Positions 30,834 to 39,408 of a stretch of 64,000 nt of DNA are shown piece after piece (positions within the stretch are counted from its first letter, which is position 1; each line of letters opens with the position of its first letter). A program made the translations under genes and the position numbers. The notes under the pieces were generated by a model, which saw nothing but the letters and a program-made list of their open reading frames with translations, did no database searches and was not told where the DNA came from. Source of the DNA: Kitasatospora xanthocidica (GTDB taxonomy: Bacteria; Actinomycetota; Actinomycetes; Streptomycetales; Streptomycetaceae); contig NZ_BNBY01000010.1 in NCBI RefSeq assembly GCF_014656195.1, forward strand, positions 186,001-250,000, written 5' to 3'.

Positions 30834-31652
30834 ATGCAGATTCATCGTATCCCCAAGCATGCGCCCGGGTACACGATCCTCGACAACGGACACGTCGTCC
30901 GTAAGCACTCGCTGTCGTGGGCGGCGCGCGGGCTTCTGAGCTACCTGCTCAGCCTGCCGGATGGGGCGCGCGAGGACGTCCGTACGCTCGCGGCGAAGAG
31001 CGTCGAGGGGCGGGCGACGGTTTCGCGGGCCCTCCGTGAGCTTGAGGCCGCCGGGCACTACGTTCGGCGGACGTTGCGGGATCCCCTGACGGGGCAGGTT
31101 CGGACGGTCGCTTCGGTGCACGAGGTGCCGGTGACGACGGGGAAGGCGGTTCACACCGTTCCGCGGCCGCTTCCCGTGGCTCCGGCCGCCGGTGGGCCTG
31201 GAGCTGGAACCGCAGGCGCCGGGAAGGCGGGAAGCCCTTCCAAGGAAGCGAGGGAGAAGGATGTGGAAGTCCCTTCCGTCCGTCCCCCCGGAAAGTCGAC
31301 GGCCGGCATGGCGCTCCTGCTGGACCTCGGGCGCCGCGAGCCCCGGATGGCGTTGGCGGGGAAGCCGCTGTCCGACCAGGCCGCGCGCGTGGAGGGGTTG
31401 CTCGCGGGTGGGTGGACGAAGGAAGCGTTGACCGGGATTCTCGCGGCGCCGTTGCCGGAGAAGATCACCCACAGTGTGGGGGCGGTCCTGGCGGGGCGGT
31501 TGGCGCAGGTGCCGGCCGTTCCGATGCAAAGGCACGGCGACGGGCCGCGCCGGCACGAGTGTCCCGGGCGGGACGGGATGTGCGGGCGGCCCGTCGCGTG
31601 CGCCGGGCAGGTGTGTGCGACGTGTCAGAGGGTGTCGCGGACCTCGATGTAG
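30834..31652 (+). CDS. Helix-turn-helix protein with C-terminal Cys cluster
   Basis: The 272-residue protein opens MQIHRIPKHAPGYTILDNGHVVRKHSLS, then a winged helix (ARGLLSYLLSLPDG, EDVRTLAAKSVEGRATVSRALRELEAAGHYVR). Such domains are frequent in actinomycete replication or regulator proteins of unknown role. A Pro/Ala/Gly linker leads to a helical region and a C-terminal Cys/His group (RHECPGRDGMCG, CAGQVCATC) that may bind zinc. Codon use is normal. It overlaps the convergent lectin gene by 28 bp. The 250-bp region before it (30583-30833) shows no gene. Confidence 0.75.
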   Translation: MQIHRIPKHAPGYTILDNGHVVRKHSLSWAARGLLSYLLSLPDGAREDVRTLAAKSVEGRATVSRALRELEAAGHYVRRTLRDPLTGQVRTVASVHEVPVTTGKAVHTVPRPLPVAPAAGGPGAGTAGAGKAGSPSKEAREKDVEVPSVRPPGKSTAGMALLLDLGRREPRMALAGKPLSDQAARVEGLLAGGWTKEALTGILAAPLPEKITHSVGAVLAGRLAQVPAVPMQRHGDGPRRHECPGRDGMCGRPVACAGQVCATCQRVSRTSM

Positions 31653-32611
31653 CCGCGGTCCACCACGAACTTCTGGTTGGGGTTGGTGACGTCGCAGCCG
31701 TACAGGAACACGGTGTCGCCGTTGTTGCGGTACGAGCCGACGTCGACGCACTTCTCCTCCCCGCTGCCGACCGTCCGCTGCAGGACGAGCGAGCCCCGGC
31801 GCAGCAGCCAGGTCTGGTTGGCGCGGGCGGCCTGGGAGTTCTCGCAGGTCCAGATGCGGACGATGTCGCCGTCGGTGCCCGTGTAGTCGGCGTCGAGGCA
31901 CATCTCCTGCGCCGCGCCGACGGTGTCGGCGACCTTGATCCTTCCGTCGTCCAGGACGAAGCGCTGGTTGGTGTGGTCCAGGCAGTCCCAGATCCGGACG
32001 TTGTCGGCGTTGAAGCGGGTGTTGCCGACGTCCAGGCACTTGCCGGTGGGCACCCGGGGCGGGGTGGCGACGTTCAGGGTGCCGTCGGTGACGGTGTACT
32101 CGGTGCCGCTCCCCGGATTGCTGTAGCGGAAGCCGCCGTTGCCCTGCGCGAGGGTGGTGCCGGACGGCGCGGAGGCGTCCACCGTGACCTGCGGCGAGAA
32201 GCGGAAGTAGCCGCGGGCCGGCCAGCTGCTGTTGCCGCCGTTGCGGCCGTAGCCCTCGCAGGTGAGGGTCCGGTTCCCGTTGCCGAGGACGCAGCCACGC
32301 AGGCCGACGTTGTTGGAGCCCCAGGACGAGCCGTCGCCGCTGTACTCGGTCGGGACGGTGCTCTGCGCCGGGAAGGTGCTGTTGCCGGGGGCGGTGAAGA
32401 CGGCGGTCATGCCGGAGGACGGGAGCAGCCCGGCCCCGCCGGTGTTCTGGTAGGTCCAGGGCACGGCGCCGGTCCCGCCGGGCGCGATGGTGACCGTGGT
32501 GGGGACGTCGCGGCCGATGAAGGTGACGGCGGCGGCGGGGGAGGCGAGGGCCGTGGCGAGGGCGAGGGAGAGCGCGGCCACGGTCGCCGTACGGGTGAGG
32601 GTTCGGATCAC
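31625..32611 (-). CDS. Secreted ricin-type (beta-trefoil) lectin-domain protein
   Basis: The 328-residue protein has a Sec signal peptide (MIRTLTRTATVAALSLALATALASPAAA, cleavage after about residue 28). The next region, about 150 residues, is a Ser/Gly/Asn-rich beta domain without a recognised family. Residues about 190-328 form a beta-trefoil with CLDVGNTRFNADNVRIWDCLDHTNQRF, then CLDADYTGTDGDIVRIWTCENS and CVDVGSYRNNGDTVFLYGCDVTNPNQKF: three Q-x-F/W-type lobes typical of carbohydrate-binding RicinB domains. It is secreted and probably binds polysaccharide. No catalytic domain was seen. Confidence 0.85.
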   Translation of the reverse strand: MIRTLTRTATVAALSLALATALASPAAAVTFIGRDVPTTVTIAPGGTGAVPWTYQNTGGAGLLPSSGMTAVFTAPGNSTFPAQSTVPTEYSGDGSSWGSNNVGLRGCVLGNGNRTLTCEGYGRNGGNSSWPARGYFRFSPQVTVDASAPSGTTLAQGNGGFRYSNPGSGTEYTVTDGTLNVATPPRVPTGKCLDVGNTRFNADNVRIWDCLDHTNQRFVLDDGRIKVADTVGAAQEMCLDADYTGTDGDIVRIWTCENSQAARANQTWLLRRGSLVLQRTVGSGEEKCVDVGSYRNNGDTVFLYGCDVTNPNQKFVVDRGYIEVRDTL

Positions 32612-32675
32612 GGTCGCGATGATCGTGGACGAACGGGAGCGGGGAGGGTGAGCGGCACGGGGAAGGGGACGCGGT

Positions 32676-33545
32676 TCACCCTTCCGGCGGCCGGGAGGCG
32701 GCCGGTGCCTCGGAGGCGACCGGTGGCTTGAAGGCGACCGGTGCGTCGAAGGCGGCCCGCCGGGTGGCGCGGCGCAGCGCGCGCAGGACGGGCGTGCCCA
32801 GGGTGAGGCACAGCACGACGGTCAGTGCGGCCCGCGGCAGGTCCCAACCCAGCGACGTGGTCAGGCAGTAGGCGGCGAAGCGGACCAGGTTGGCGGGCAG
32901 CGGGTCGCCGGGGACGAAGGAGACGGAACCGGCCAGCCCGCCGATGTACGGCCAGCCCTGGAGGTTCATGACGGTGCCGTACAGGACGGCCGATCCGGCG
33001 CCGTACCCGGCGAGCAGCAGCAGTTCGCGCCGTCCCCGCAGGGAGGCGGCCCCGGGCAGGAGCCCGGCACCCAGGCAGACCCAGCCCATCGCGAGCATCT
33101 GGAACGGCAGCCACGGCCCGACCCCGCCGGTGAGCAGGGCGGACGCGAACATCGACAACGAGCCCAGGACGAAGCCGAATCCGGGACCGAGCACCCGCCC
33201 GGACAGCACCATCAGGAAGAACATCGGCTCCAGGCCCGCGGTGCCCGCGCCGAGCGGGCGCAGCGCCGCGCCCGCCGCGGCCAGGACGCCCAGCAGCGCG
33301 ACGGACTTGGCGTCCAGCCCGGGGGCGCCGCCGCCAGCCTCCCGGCCCTCGGAGATCTGCGCGATGACGACGGCGAGCAGCAGCGGCAGGAGCAGCGCGA
33401 ACAGCCAGGGCGCGTCGGTGGAGTGGCCGACCAGCGCCGACTCGGTGGAGGCGAGCAGCGGCCAGCCGAAGGCGGCGACACCGACGGCGGAGACGAGCAG
33501 CAGCGTCGCGACGGAGCGGCGGCCGAGCGGGACCGGTCGGTTCAT
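32676..33545 (-). CDS. ECF transporter substrate-binding (S) component, probably for cobalamin
   Basis: The 289-residue membrane protein has about six helices and the S-component pattern around LGVLAAAGAALRPLGAGTAGLEPMFFLMVLSGRVLGPGFGFVLGSLSMFASALLTGGVGPWLPFQM. The arrangement resembles the CbrT-like group. It is the last gene of an operon with ECF A and T components that lies behind a cobalamin riboswitch, so vitamin B12 or a related corrinoid is the likely substrate. ATG 33545 overlaps the ATPase stop. Confidence 0.85.
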   Translation of the reverse strand: MNRPVPLGRRSVATLLLVSAVGVAAFGWPLLASTESALVGHSTDAPWLFALLLPLLLAVVIAQISEGREAGGGAPGLDAKSVALLGVLAAAGAALRPLGAGTAGLEPMFFLMVLSGRVLGPGFGFVLGSLSMFASALLTGGVGPWLPFQMLAMGWVCLGAGLLPGAASLRGRRELLLLAGYGAGSAVLYGTVMNLQGWPYIGGLAGSVSFVPGDPLPANLVRFAAYCLTTSLGWDLPRAALTVVLCLTLGTPVLRALRRATRRAAFDAPVAFKPPVASEAPAASRPPEG

Positions 33546-35137
33546 GCGCCCATCGCCTCCGCGACCTGCCCCACGGTGAGCCACGGTCCGGGCGCCAGCA
33601 CCTTGGCGACCTGCGGGGCGAAGGCGGGGGAGGAGACCACGACCTCGGCCGTCGGCCCGTCCGCGACGATCTCGCCCTCGGCCAGGATCACCGTGCGGTG
33701 GGCGAGTTCGGCGGCCAGTTCGACGTCGTGGGTGGCCAGCAGCACCGCGTGGCCCTCGGCGGCCAGGGCGCGCAGGACCTCCACCAGCCGGGCCTTGGCG
33801 GCGTAGTCCAGGCCGCGGGTCGGTTCGTCGAGCAGCAGCAGCGGGGGCCGGGCGGTGAGCACGACGGCGAGGGCGAGGGTGAGCCGCTGGCCCTCGGAGA
33901 GGTCGCGCGGGTGGGCGGTGTCGGCGATGCCGGGCAGCAGCCGCTCCACCAGGGCGCGGCAGGTGCCGGGTTCGGCGCCCGCGTCCGCGGCGGCGCACTC
34001 GGCGGCGACCGATTCGCCGTACAGCAGGTCGCGCGGGTCCTGCGGGACGAGGCCGACCTCGCGGATCAGCTCGGCGGGGCGGGTGCGGTGCGGGACGCGG
34101 CCGCCGACCCGGACGCTGCCGGAGGCGGGCGCGTGCAGGCCGACCAGGCCGCCGAGCAGGGTGGACTTGCCGGCGCCGTTGCGGCCCATCAGGGCGGTGA
34201 TCTCGCCGGGGCGCAGCGCGAGGTCGACCCCGCGCAGGGCGTGCACCGGGCCGCGCCGGACGGCGAGCCGGTCGGCGACGGCGACGGGGGAACCGGTCGC
34301 GACGGCGGTGGGCGACGGTGCGCGGCCGGTCAGTTCGGTGCGCAGCGCCGCGGCCTTGCGCCGGGCGTCGCGCACCGACAGCGGCAGCGGCCGCCAGCCG
34401 GCGAGCCGGCCGAGGCCGACGACCGGCGGGTGCACCGGGGAGTGCGCCATCACCTCGGCGGGCTCGCCCAGCACCGGGGGCGCGCCCGGGGTGAGCAGCA
34501 GCACCTGGTCGGCGTACTGGACGACCCGTTCCAGCCGGTGTTCGGCCATCAGGACGGTGGTGCCGAGGTCGTGCACCAGCCGTTGCAGGACGGCCAGCAC
34601 CTCCTCGGCGGCGCCCGGGTCGAGGGCCGAGGTCGGCTCGTCCAGGACCAGCACCCGGGGGTGCACGGTGAGCACCGAGCCGATCGCGACCCGCTGCTGC
34701 TGGCCGCCGGAGAGGGAGCCGAGGGCGCGGTCGCGCAGGTCGGCGAGGCCGAGCAGGTCGAGGGTCTCCTCGACCCGGCGGCGCATCACGTCGCCCGGCA
34801 GGCCCAGCGACTCCATGCCGTAGGCGAGTTCGTCCTCCACGGTGTCGGTGACGAAGTGCGCGAGCGGGTCCTGCCCCACGGTGCCGACCAGGTCGGCGAG
34901 GTCGCGCGGCCGGTGCTCGCGGGTGTCCCGGCCGCCGACGGTGACCCGGCCGTGCAGCACGCCGCCGGTGAAGTGCGGTACCAGGCCGCTGACCGTCCCC
35001 AGCAGGGTGGACTTGCCGGAGCCCGACGGACCCACCAGCAGGCAGAGTTCGCCCTCGGGGACGGTGAGGTCCACGCCGTCCAGGGCGGGCGCCGCGGAGT
35101 CCGCGTACCGTACGGAGACCTGCTCGAAGGTGATCAC
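33542..35137 (-). CDS. ECF transporter ATPase with two fused nucleotide-binding domains
   Basis: The 531-residue protein holds two ABC ATPase domains. The first has Walker A GPSGSGKST, signature LSGGQQQRVAIGSVL and Walker B VLVLDEPTSALDP. The second has GRNGAGKST, LSEGQRLTLALAVVL and LLLLDEPTRGLDY. Energy-coupling factor transporters usually use two ATPases (A and A'); actinobacteria often fuse them. GTG 35137 (after GGAGGG) overlaps the T-component stop as GTGA. It powers cobalamin import together with the T and S proteins. Confidence 0.92.
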   Translation of the reverse strand: MITFEQVSVRYADSAAPALDGVDLTVPEGELCLLVGPSGSGKSTLLGTVSGLVPHFTGGVLHGRVTVGGRDTREHRPRDLADLVGTVGQDPLAHFVTDTVEDELAYGMESLGLPGDVMRRRVEETLDLLGLADLRDRALGSLSGGQQQRVAIGSVLTVHPRVLVLDEPTSALDPGAAEEVLAVLQRLVHDLGTTVLMAEHRLERVVQYADQVLLLTPGAPPVLGEPAEVMAHSPVHPPVVGLGRLAGWRPLPLSVRDARRKAAALRTELTGRAPSPTAVATGSPVAVADRLAVRRGPVHALRGVDLALRPGEITALMGRNGAGKSTLLGGLVGLHAPASGSVRVGGRVPHRTRPAELIREVGLVPQDPRDLLYGESVAAECAAADAGAEPGTCRALVERLLPGIADTAHPRDLSEGQRLTLALAVVLTARPPLLLLDEPTRGLDYAAKARLVEVLRALAAEGHAVLLATHDVELAAELAHRTVILAEGEIVADGPTAEVVVSSPAFAPQVAKVLAPGPWLTVGQVAEAMGA

Positions 35138-36240
35138 GATGCCCTCCGGGGCGGGGTCGGGGCGGCGAATGCCGGTACCAGGCCGAGCAGGACGGTCAGC
35201 ACGGCGGCGAGCGGCAGCGCGGGGACGGTCGGTGGGACGACGGTGGGGGCGAACGCGGCCGGGTCGCGCACGGCCAGGAAGGCGGTGAGGGCCGCCACGG
35301 CGGCGCCGGAGCCGGCGGTGAGCCACTCGGGCAGCGCCCAGGGGTCGGGCCGGTAGCGGGTTCTGACGGAGCGTCGGCCGCCGAGCAGCAGTCCGGCGAA
35401 GGCGGCGGCCAGGCCGAGCAGCAGGACGGGCAGCGCCCAGCCGGCGCCGCCGGCGGTGAGCAGCCCGTACGCGGCCAGGCAGATCCCGAGGAGCCCGGCC
35501 AGGGTGAGCGCGGCGGTGGCCCGGGCGAGCCGGCGCGGGACGTCGGCGGTGCGGCCGAAGCCGCGGGTGTCCATCGCGGCGGCCAGCGCCACGGACCGCT
35601 CCAACGCGCCCTCCAGCACCGGCAGTCCGACGCTCAGCACGGCCGCGACACCCTTGTCCGCGCGGCCGCGCAGACGGCGCGCGGCGCGCAGCCGGCGGAC
35701 GTCGGCGACCAGGTTCGGCGCGAAGGTCATGGCCACCACCACGGCCACGCCCGCCTCGTAGAGCGCGCCGGGCAGGGTGCGCAGCAGCCGGGCCGGGCTG
35801 GCCAGCGAGTTGGCGGCGCCGACGCAGATCAGCAGGGTGGCCAGACGCAGCCCGTCGTACAGCGCCGCCAGCAGGCCCTCGACGGTGACCCGGCCGCCGA
35901 TCCGCACGCCCTGCGCCCAGGCGGGCAGCGGCACTTCGGGCAGGGCGAACAGCACATGGGTGCCGGGGATCGGCGACCCGAGGAAGACGGCGAACACCAG
36001 CCGGATGCCGAGCACCAGCAGTCCCAGCCGCAGGAACGCCCCGTACGACCGGGACCAGGGCGCGTCGCCGCGCCGGGCCGCGACCACGTACCCGGCGACG
36101 GCGGCGAGCAGCAGCAGGATCGCCGGATTGGTGGTGCGGGTCGCCGCCGCGCCGAGCCCGAGCGCCCACAACCACCAGGCCCCGGGGTGCAGTTGGCGGG
36201 GGCCGGTGGGCGGTCGGGTGCTACGGGCGGTGCTGCTCAC
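35134..36240 (-). CDS. ECF transporter T component (transmembrane coupling protein)
   Basis: The 368-residue protein starts at GTG 36240 with AGGAA eight bases upstream. It has about six to eight helices and the conserved coupling segment AAAMDTRGFGR (T-component A-R-G motif) after the long amphipathic helix with RLRAARRLRGRADKG. Such a protein links S-component movement to the ATPases. It lies between a secreted SCO2322-family protein and the ATPase gene in one operon. Confidence 0.9.
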   Translation of the reverse strand: MSSTARSTRPPTGPRQLHPGAWWLWALGLGAAATRTTNPAILLLLAAVAGYVVAARRGDAPWSRSYGAFLRLGLLVLGIRLVFAVFLGSPIPGTHVLFALPEVPLPAWAQGVRIGGRVTVEGLLAALYDGLRLATLLICVGAANSLASPARLLRTLPGALYEAGVAVVVAMTFAPNLVADVRRLRAARRLRGRADKGVAAVLSVGLPVLEGALERSVALAAAMDTRGFGRTADVPRRLARATAALTLAGLLGICLAAYGLLTAGGAGWALPVLLLGLAAAFAGLLLGGRRSVRTRYRPDPWALPEWLTAGSGAAVAALTAFLAVRDPAAFAPTVVPPTVPALPLAAVLTVLLGLVPAFAAPTPPRRAS

Positions 36241-36266
36241 GGGGGTGTTCCTGGGTCGGGAGGGGT

Positions 36267-36941
36267 TCAAGGGGTGCGGCGGCGGCGCGCCTGCCAGACG
36301 GCGCCGCCGGCGAGGACGGCGACCAGCGCGCCGCCGGCGATCAGACCGATGTCCGGGCCGCCGCCGTGGCCGGCGGAGGACGTGGCACCGGCCGGGCCCG
36401 CGGCGCCGGCCGCGCCCACCTGGTCGGCGCAACCCGCCTGCGGGTACCCGGCGATGGCGCACAGCAGCCCGTTGGTGTCGTACCGCAGCGGCGGGGCGAC
36501 CGCGGCCAGCACCTCGGCCGAGCTGGCCCGCGGCGCGACGCTGGCGCAGGCCGTCCGCGGCCCGGGCACCGCGGCGCCGGCCGCCCCGGCGTCCTCGGCG
36601 GTCCCGAAGTCCAGCACGACGGCGACCCGCTTGCGGCCCTCCTGTACGGGCGTCGTCGCGCAGACCTCCGCGAAGCTCCCGCCGGTGCGCGGCTTCGCGG
36701 CGTCCTGCCCGCCGTCCGGGCTCACCGCGTACCGCCAGCCGTCCACGGCACCGTCCGGCGGCACCGCGACCGAGGGGCCCTGCTGCTGGTACGCCCACCC
36801 GGCGTCGGCCCCGCGCCAGAACGACCAGTACCGGTAGCCCGACGCCTGCGCCGGCGCGGCCCCGAGGACCACCAGTAACACCCCGACCACCAGCGGGAGC
36901 AGGGTGGCGGGGCGCCGGTGCGCGCGGGTCGGAGGTGTCAC
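36267..36941 (-). CDS. SCO2322-family secreted, membrane-anchored protein
   Basis: The 224-residue protein has a signal peptide (residues about 1-34, ending GAAPAQA) and a mature domain with ASGYRYWSFWRGADAGWAYQQQGP. There are three conserved Cys (VCATTP, TACASVAP and LLCAIAGYPQAGCAD). A C-terminal helix (GLIAGGALVAVLAGGAVW) ends in RRRR. This matches the SCO2322 family, always beside ECF genes in streptomycetes. The function is unknown; the context suggests a part in extracellular substrate capture. GTG 36941 overlaps the next gene. Confidence 0.8.
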   Translation of the reverse strand: MTPPTRAHRRPATLLPLVVGVLLVVLGAAPAQASGYRYWSFWRGADAGWAYQQQGPSVAVPPDGAVDGWRYAVSPDGGQDAAKPRTGGSFAEVCATTPVQEGRKRVAVVLDFGTAEDAGAAGAAVPGPRTACASVAPRASSAEVLAAVAPPLRYDTNGLLCAIAGYPQAGCADQVGAAGAAGPAGATSSAGHGGGPDIGLIAGGALVAVLAGGAVWQARRRRTP

Positions 36942-38200
36942 AGGCTCGGGTTGCGCTTGCGCTGGAGGCTGAGGAGGAGGCCGCCGCCGGTGCCGATCAG
37001 GAGGCCGACGATGATCAGCCAGTACTGGCCGAAGCCGTCGTTCTTCTTCTTGGCCGGGGTGGCCTCGTCCGCGGTGGCGGGTGCGGCCTTGGGGGTGGGG
37101 CCGAGGGCGGTGAGCTTGCCGGTGAGGTCGGCGGTGGGGCGGTGGTCGGCCTGGGCGACCAGGAGCAGGGTGGCCGTGGCGCCGGCGTCGGTGCCGTCCT
37201 TGGTCCAGACGGCCTGCTGCTGGTCGAGCCAGTCGACGGTGTCGGAGGCCTGGTCGGGGTGGCCGCTCTGGACGAGGGAGAGGGCGGCCCAGGCGGTGGC
37301 GGTGTAGTCGGGGGTGGGGGCGGCGCCGGGGTTGGTGAGGGTGAGGTGGCCGCCGCCGGACTGGAGCTGGGCGGTGAGGTGGGCGGCGGCGGCCTCGCCC
37401 GACTCGGCGTGCGGGACGGTGGCGGGAGCGGAGCTGTCGGTGCAGGCGAGGGGCTTGGGCTCGGAGTCGGCGCGCACCGAGCCGGCGACCGGCAGGTGTC
37501 CGCCCGCGGCGGCGAGCGAGGCCTGGCCGCCGGCCAGGGCGTTGGGGGTGAGGGCGCCGGTGGCGGCGTCGGGCTGGTAGGCGAAGGCGCCGCGCTGGTC
37601 GGCGGGGGCGGTGCAGCCGAGCTGGAAGCGGGCGAGGCCGTCGAACGCGTTCTTCCCGGCGCCGGAACCGGCGGTGCCCGGCTTGGCGACGCTCGCCGGG
37701 TCGGTCCGGGCGGCGAACAGCGCGCTGACGGCCAGTCCGGTGGAGTTGCCGTCGCCCGGGTTGCCGGGGTTGTAGGGCCAGCTGCCGTCCGGGTTCTGGT
37801 TGGCCTTGAACCAGGCGACGCCCTTGTCGACGGCCGGCTGGTGGCCGCCGAGGGCGACCAGGGCCTGGACGGCGAGGGCGGTGGCGTTGCTGTCCTCGCT
37901 CTTGGGGTCGCAGGCCGCGCCGGCCGCCCGGTAGGAGGGCCAGCCGCCGTCCTCGCACTGCTGCCCGGCGAGCCAGGCGACCGCCGAGTCGGCCGGGGTG
38001 ACCTTGGCACCCGAGAGCGCGATGAGCGCCAGCGACTGCCGCCACACGCCGTCGTAGGTCGGGTCGCCCTTCCCGTACAGGCCCTCGGGGACGGTGACGG
38101 GCGTCGGCGCGGGGCTGTCGGCGAGGGCCGGTCCGGCGGCGACGCCGGCCAGCAGCGCGGCGGACAGGGCGGCGGCGCCCAGGCGGGCGGCGGTGAGCAT
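36938..38200 (-). CDS. Surface-anchored alpha/alpha-toroid protein, transcobalamin-like, probable B12 binder
   Basis: The 420-residue protein has a signal peptide (about 1-28, ending ALA) and repeated alpha-hairpins with motifs like LAGQQCEDGGWPSY, KANQNPDGSWPYNPGN and VDWLDQQQAVW. These are the prenyltransferase/squalene-oxidase-type repeats also found in intrinsic factor and transcobalamin. A Lys-rich linker and a C-terminal membrane helix (YWLIIVGLLIGTGGGLLLSL) followed by RKRN anchor it. It is the first gene after a cobalamin riboswitch and heads an ECF operon, so it may capture corrinoids outside the cell. Binding is inferred from fold and context. Confidence 0.8.
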   Translation of the reverse strand: MLTAARLGAAALSAALLAGVAAGPALADSPAPTPVTVPEGLYGKGDPTYDGVWRQSLALIALSGAKVTPADSAVAWLAGQQCEDGGWPSYRAAGAACDPKSEDSNATALAVQALVALGGHQPAVDKGVAWFKANQNPDGSWPYNPGNPGDGNSTGLAVSALFAARTDPASVAKPGTAGSGAGKNAFDGLARFQLGCTAPADQRGAFAYQPDAATGALTPNALAGGQASLAAAGGHLPVAGSVRADSEPKPLACTDSSAPATVPHAESGEAAAAHLTAQLQSGGGHLTLTNPGAAPTPDYTATAWAALSLVQSGHPDQASDTVDWLDQQQAVWTKDGTDAGATATLLLVAQADHRPTADLTGKLTALGPTPKAAPATADEATPAKKKNDGFGQYWLIIVGLLIGTGGGLLLSLQRKRNPSL

Positions 38201-38354
38201 GGTGCGGGTGTGCCTTTCAGTGAGCGGGTGGCCCTGGCGGGGGCCGTTCCGTGGTGCTCGACGGGGTGCCGGGCGACCAGGGCGCCGGGCGCCGGTGCGC
38301 CGGGCGACGCCGTGCCGGGCGCCGGTGCGTCCGGACCGGCCGCTCGCTCCGCCC

Positions 38355-38468
38355 GCCGGGCGCCCCGACTCGTCCGGTCACCCGGGGGCCGGACCCACGG
38401 AGGCGGGGTCGGCGCCGGAGTCGCACCGGCTGTCCCCGGGGGAGGAGCGGGATGGAGTTGTGCTGCCC
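38355..38468 (-). promoter_or_regulatory. Cobalamin riboswitch in front of the ECF operon
   Basis: Read on the minus strand, the leader has the cobalamin aptamer core. GGGGACAG is followed by CCGGTGCGACTCCGG (the conserved GGTG-n-GA-n-TCC hairpin), then CGCCGACCCCGCC and a GTCCGG/CCGGAC stem. The last element, GACGAGTCGGGGCGCCC, stands where the B12-box end is expected. The canonical CGCnACTGT loop reads GCCTCCGTG, a variant. Upstream, TAGAGT (complement of 38473-38478) may be the -10 element. About 150 nt separate the aptamer from the start codon of the transcobalamin-like gene and should hold the expression platform. Boundaries are approximate. Confidence 0.85.
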
Positions 38469-38552
38469 GTCGACTCTAACCGCCGGAGCGCGCCCGCCAG
38501 CGCGCCGCGGCAGGAACAGGTTCCAGTCCGGGGGGTGGGCGCGGCGGCGGGC

Positions 38553-39260
38553 TCAGGGCAGGGCGAGCAGTCGGGCCGCGGTGTGCAGGTCGGCCCGGAC
38601 CTCGGCGATCGAGGAGCGCCCGGAGAGCCAGGAGACCAGGGCCGAGTGCCAGGTGTGCTCGATCACCCGGACCGCCGCGCGCTGGCTGTCGCTGGGCGGG
38701 CCGGACTGGCCGATCGCGTCCAGGATGAGCTGCCCGGTGGCCACGCTGACCTGGTCGACCTCGGCGCCGACCGAGCGGTCCGCGAAGGACAGCGCCCGGA
38801 CCATCGCCTCGGCCAGCAGCGGTTCGCGCTGCAGCGAGTGGAAGGCCCGGGTGAGCGTGTCGGCGACCCGCGGGGCCGGTTCCGCGTCGGTCGGCGGGTG
38901 GCGCCGGATGTGCTCGCGCAGGCCCTGGAGCTGCTCCAGCATCACCGCGACCAGCAGGTGCACCTTGGACGGGAAGTACCGGTACAGCGTGCCCAGCGCG
39001 ACCTGCGCGCTCTCCGCGACCTCCCGCATCTGCACCGCCTCGTACCCGCCCCGGGCGGCCAGCGCGGTGGCGGCCCGCAGGATCCGCCGGCGCCGCTCGG
39101 CCTGGCTCGTGGTCAGCGGCAGCTCACCGGGCCGGGGCGCGACGGGGACCGTGGTCAGGGGCTCGGTGGACGGCGGCAAGGGTGCTCCCGGGCGGGCGAG
39201 AGTGGCGGTGTGCTTCCACAGATCGGCAGGGTGGGCGGGGTCCGGCGTGGCGGGAATCAC
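38553..39260 (-). CDS. TetR-family transcriptional regulator (KstR-like)
   Basis: The 235-residue protein has an N-terminal disordered part and a TetR DNA-binding domain (TSQAERRRRILRAATALAARGGYEAVQMREVAESAQVALGTLYRYFPSKVHLLVAVM). A helical ligand domain follows (with LSFADRSVGAEVDQVSVATG). The sequence pattern is near KstR, the lipid/cholesterol catabolism regulator, though no such genes are close. GTG 39260 was chosen for its AGGAG; an ATG at 39380 would add 40 residues. The gene is divergent from the glycosyltransferase gene and could regulate it. Confidence 0.75.
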   Translation of the reverse strand: MIPATPDPAHPADLWKHTATLARPGAPLPPSTEPLTTVPVAPRPGELPLTTSQAERRRRILRAATALAARGGYEAVQMREVAESAQVALGTLYRYFPSKVHLLVAVMLEQLQGLREHIRRHPPTDAEPAPRVADTLTRAFHSLQREPLLAEAMVRALSFADRSVGAEVDQVSVATGQLILDAIGQSGPPSDSQRAAVRVIEHTWHSALVSWLSGRSSIAEVRADLHTAARLLALP

Positions 39261-39408
39261 CAGCCCTGGCTCCTGAGGAAAAGCTACGGGCCGGTATCTT
39301 CGAGGTCTCTCATTGTTCACGTGGTCGATGACGAGTTCCACCGCCACTGAAACCTGATCTACTTTAGCGACCGGCAGCACAGATAGCAGCTAGAGATGAG
39401 GGCCCAGG

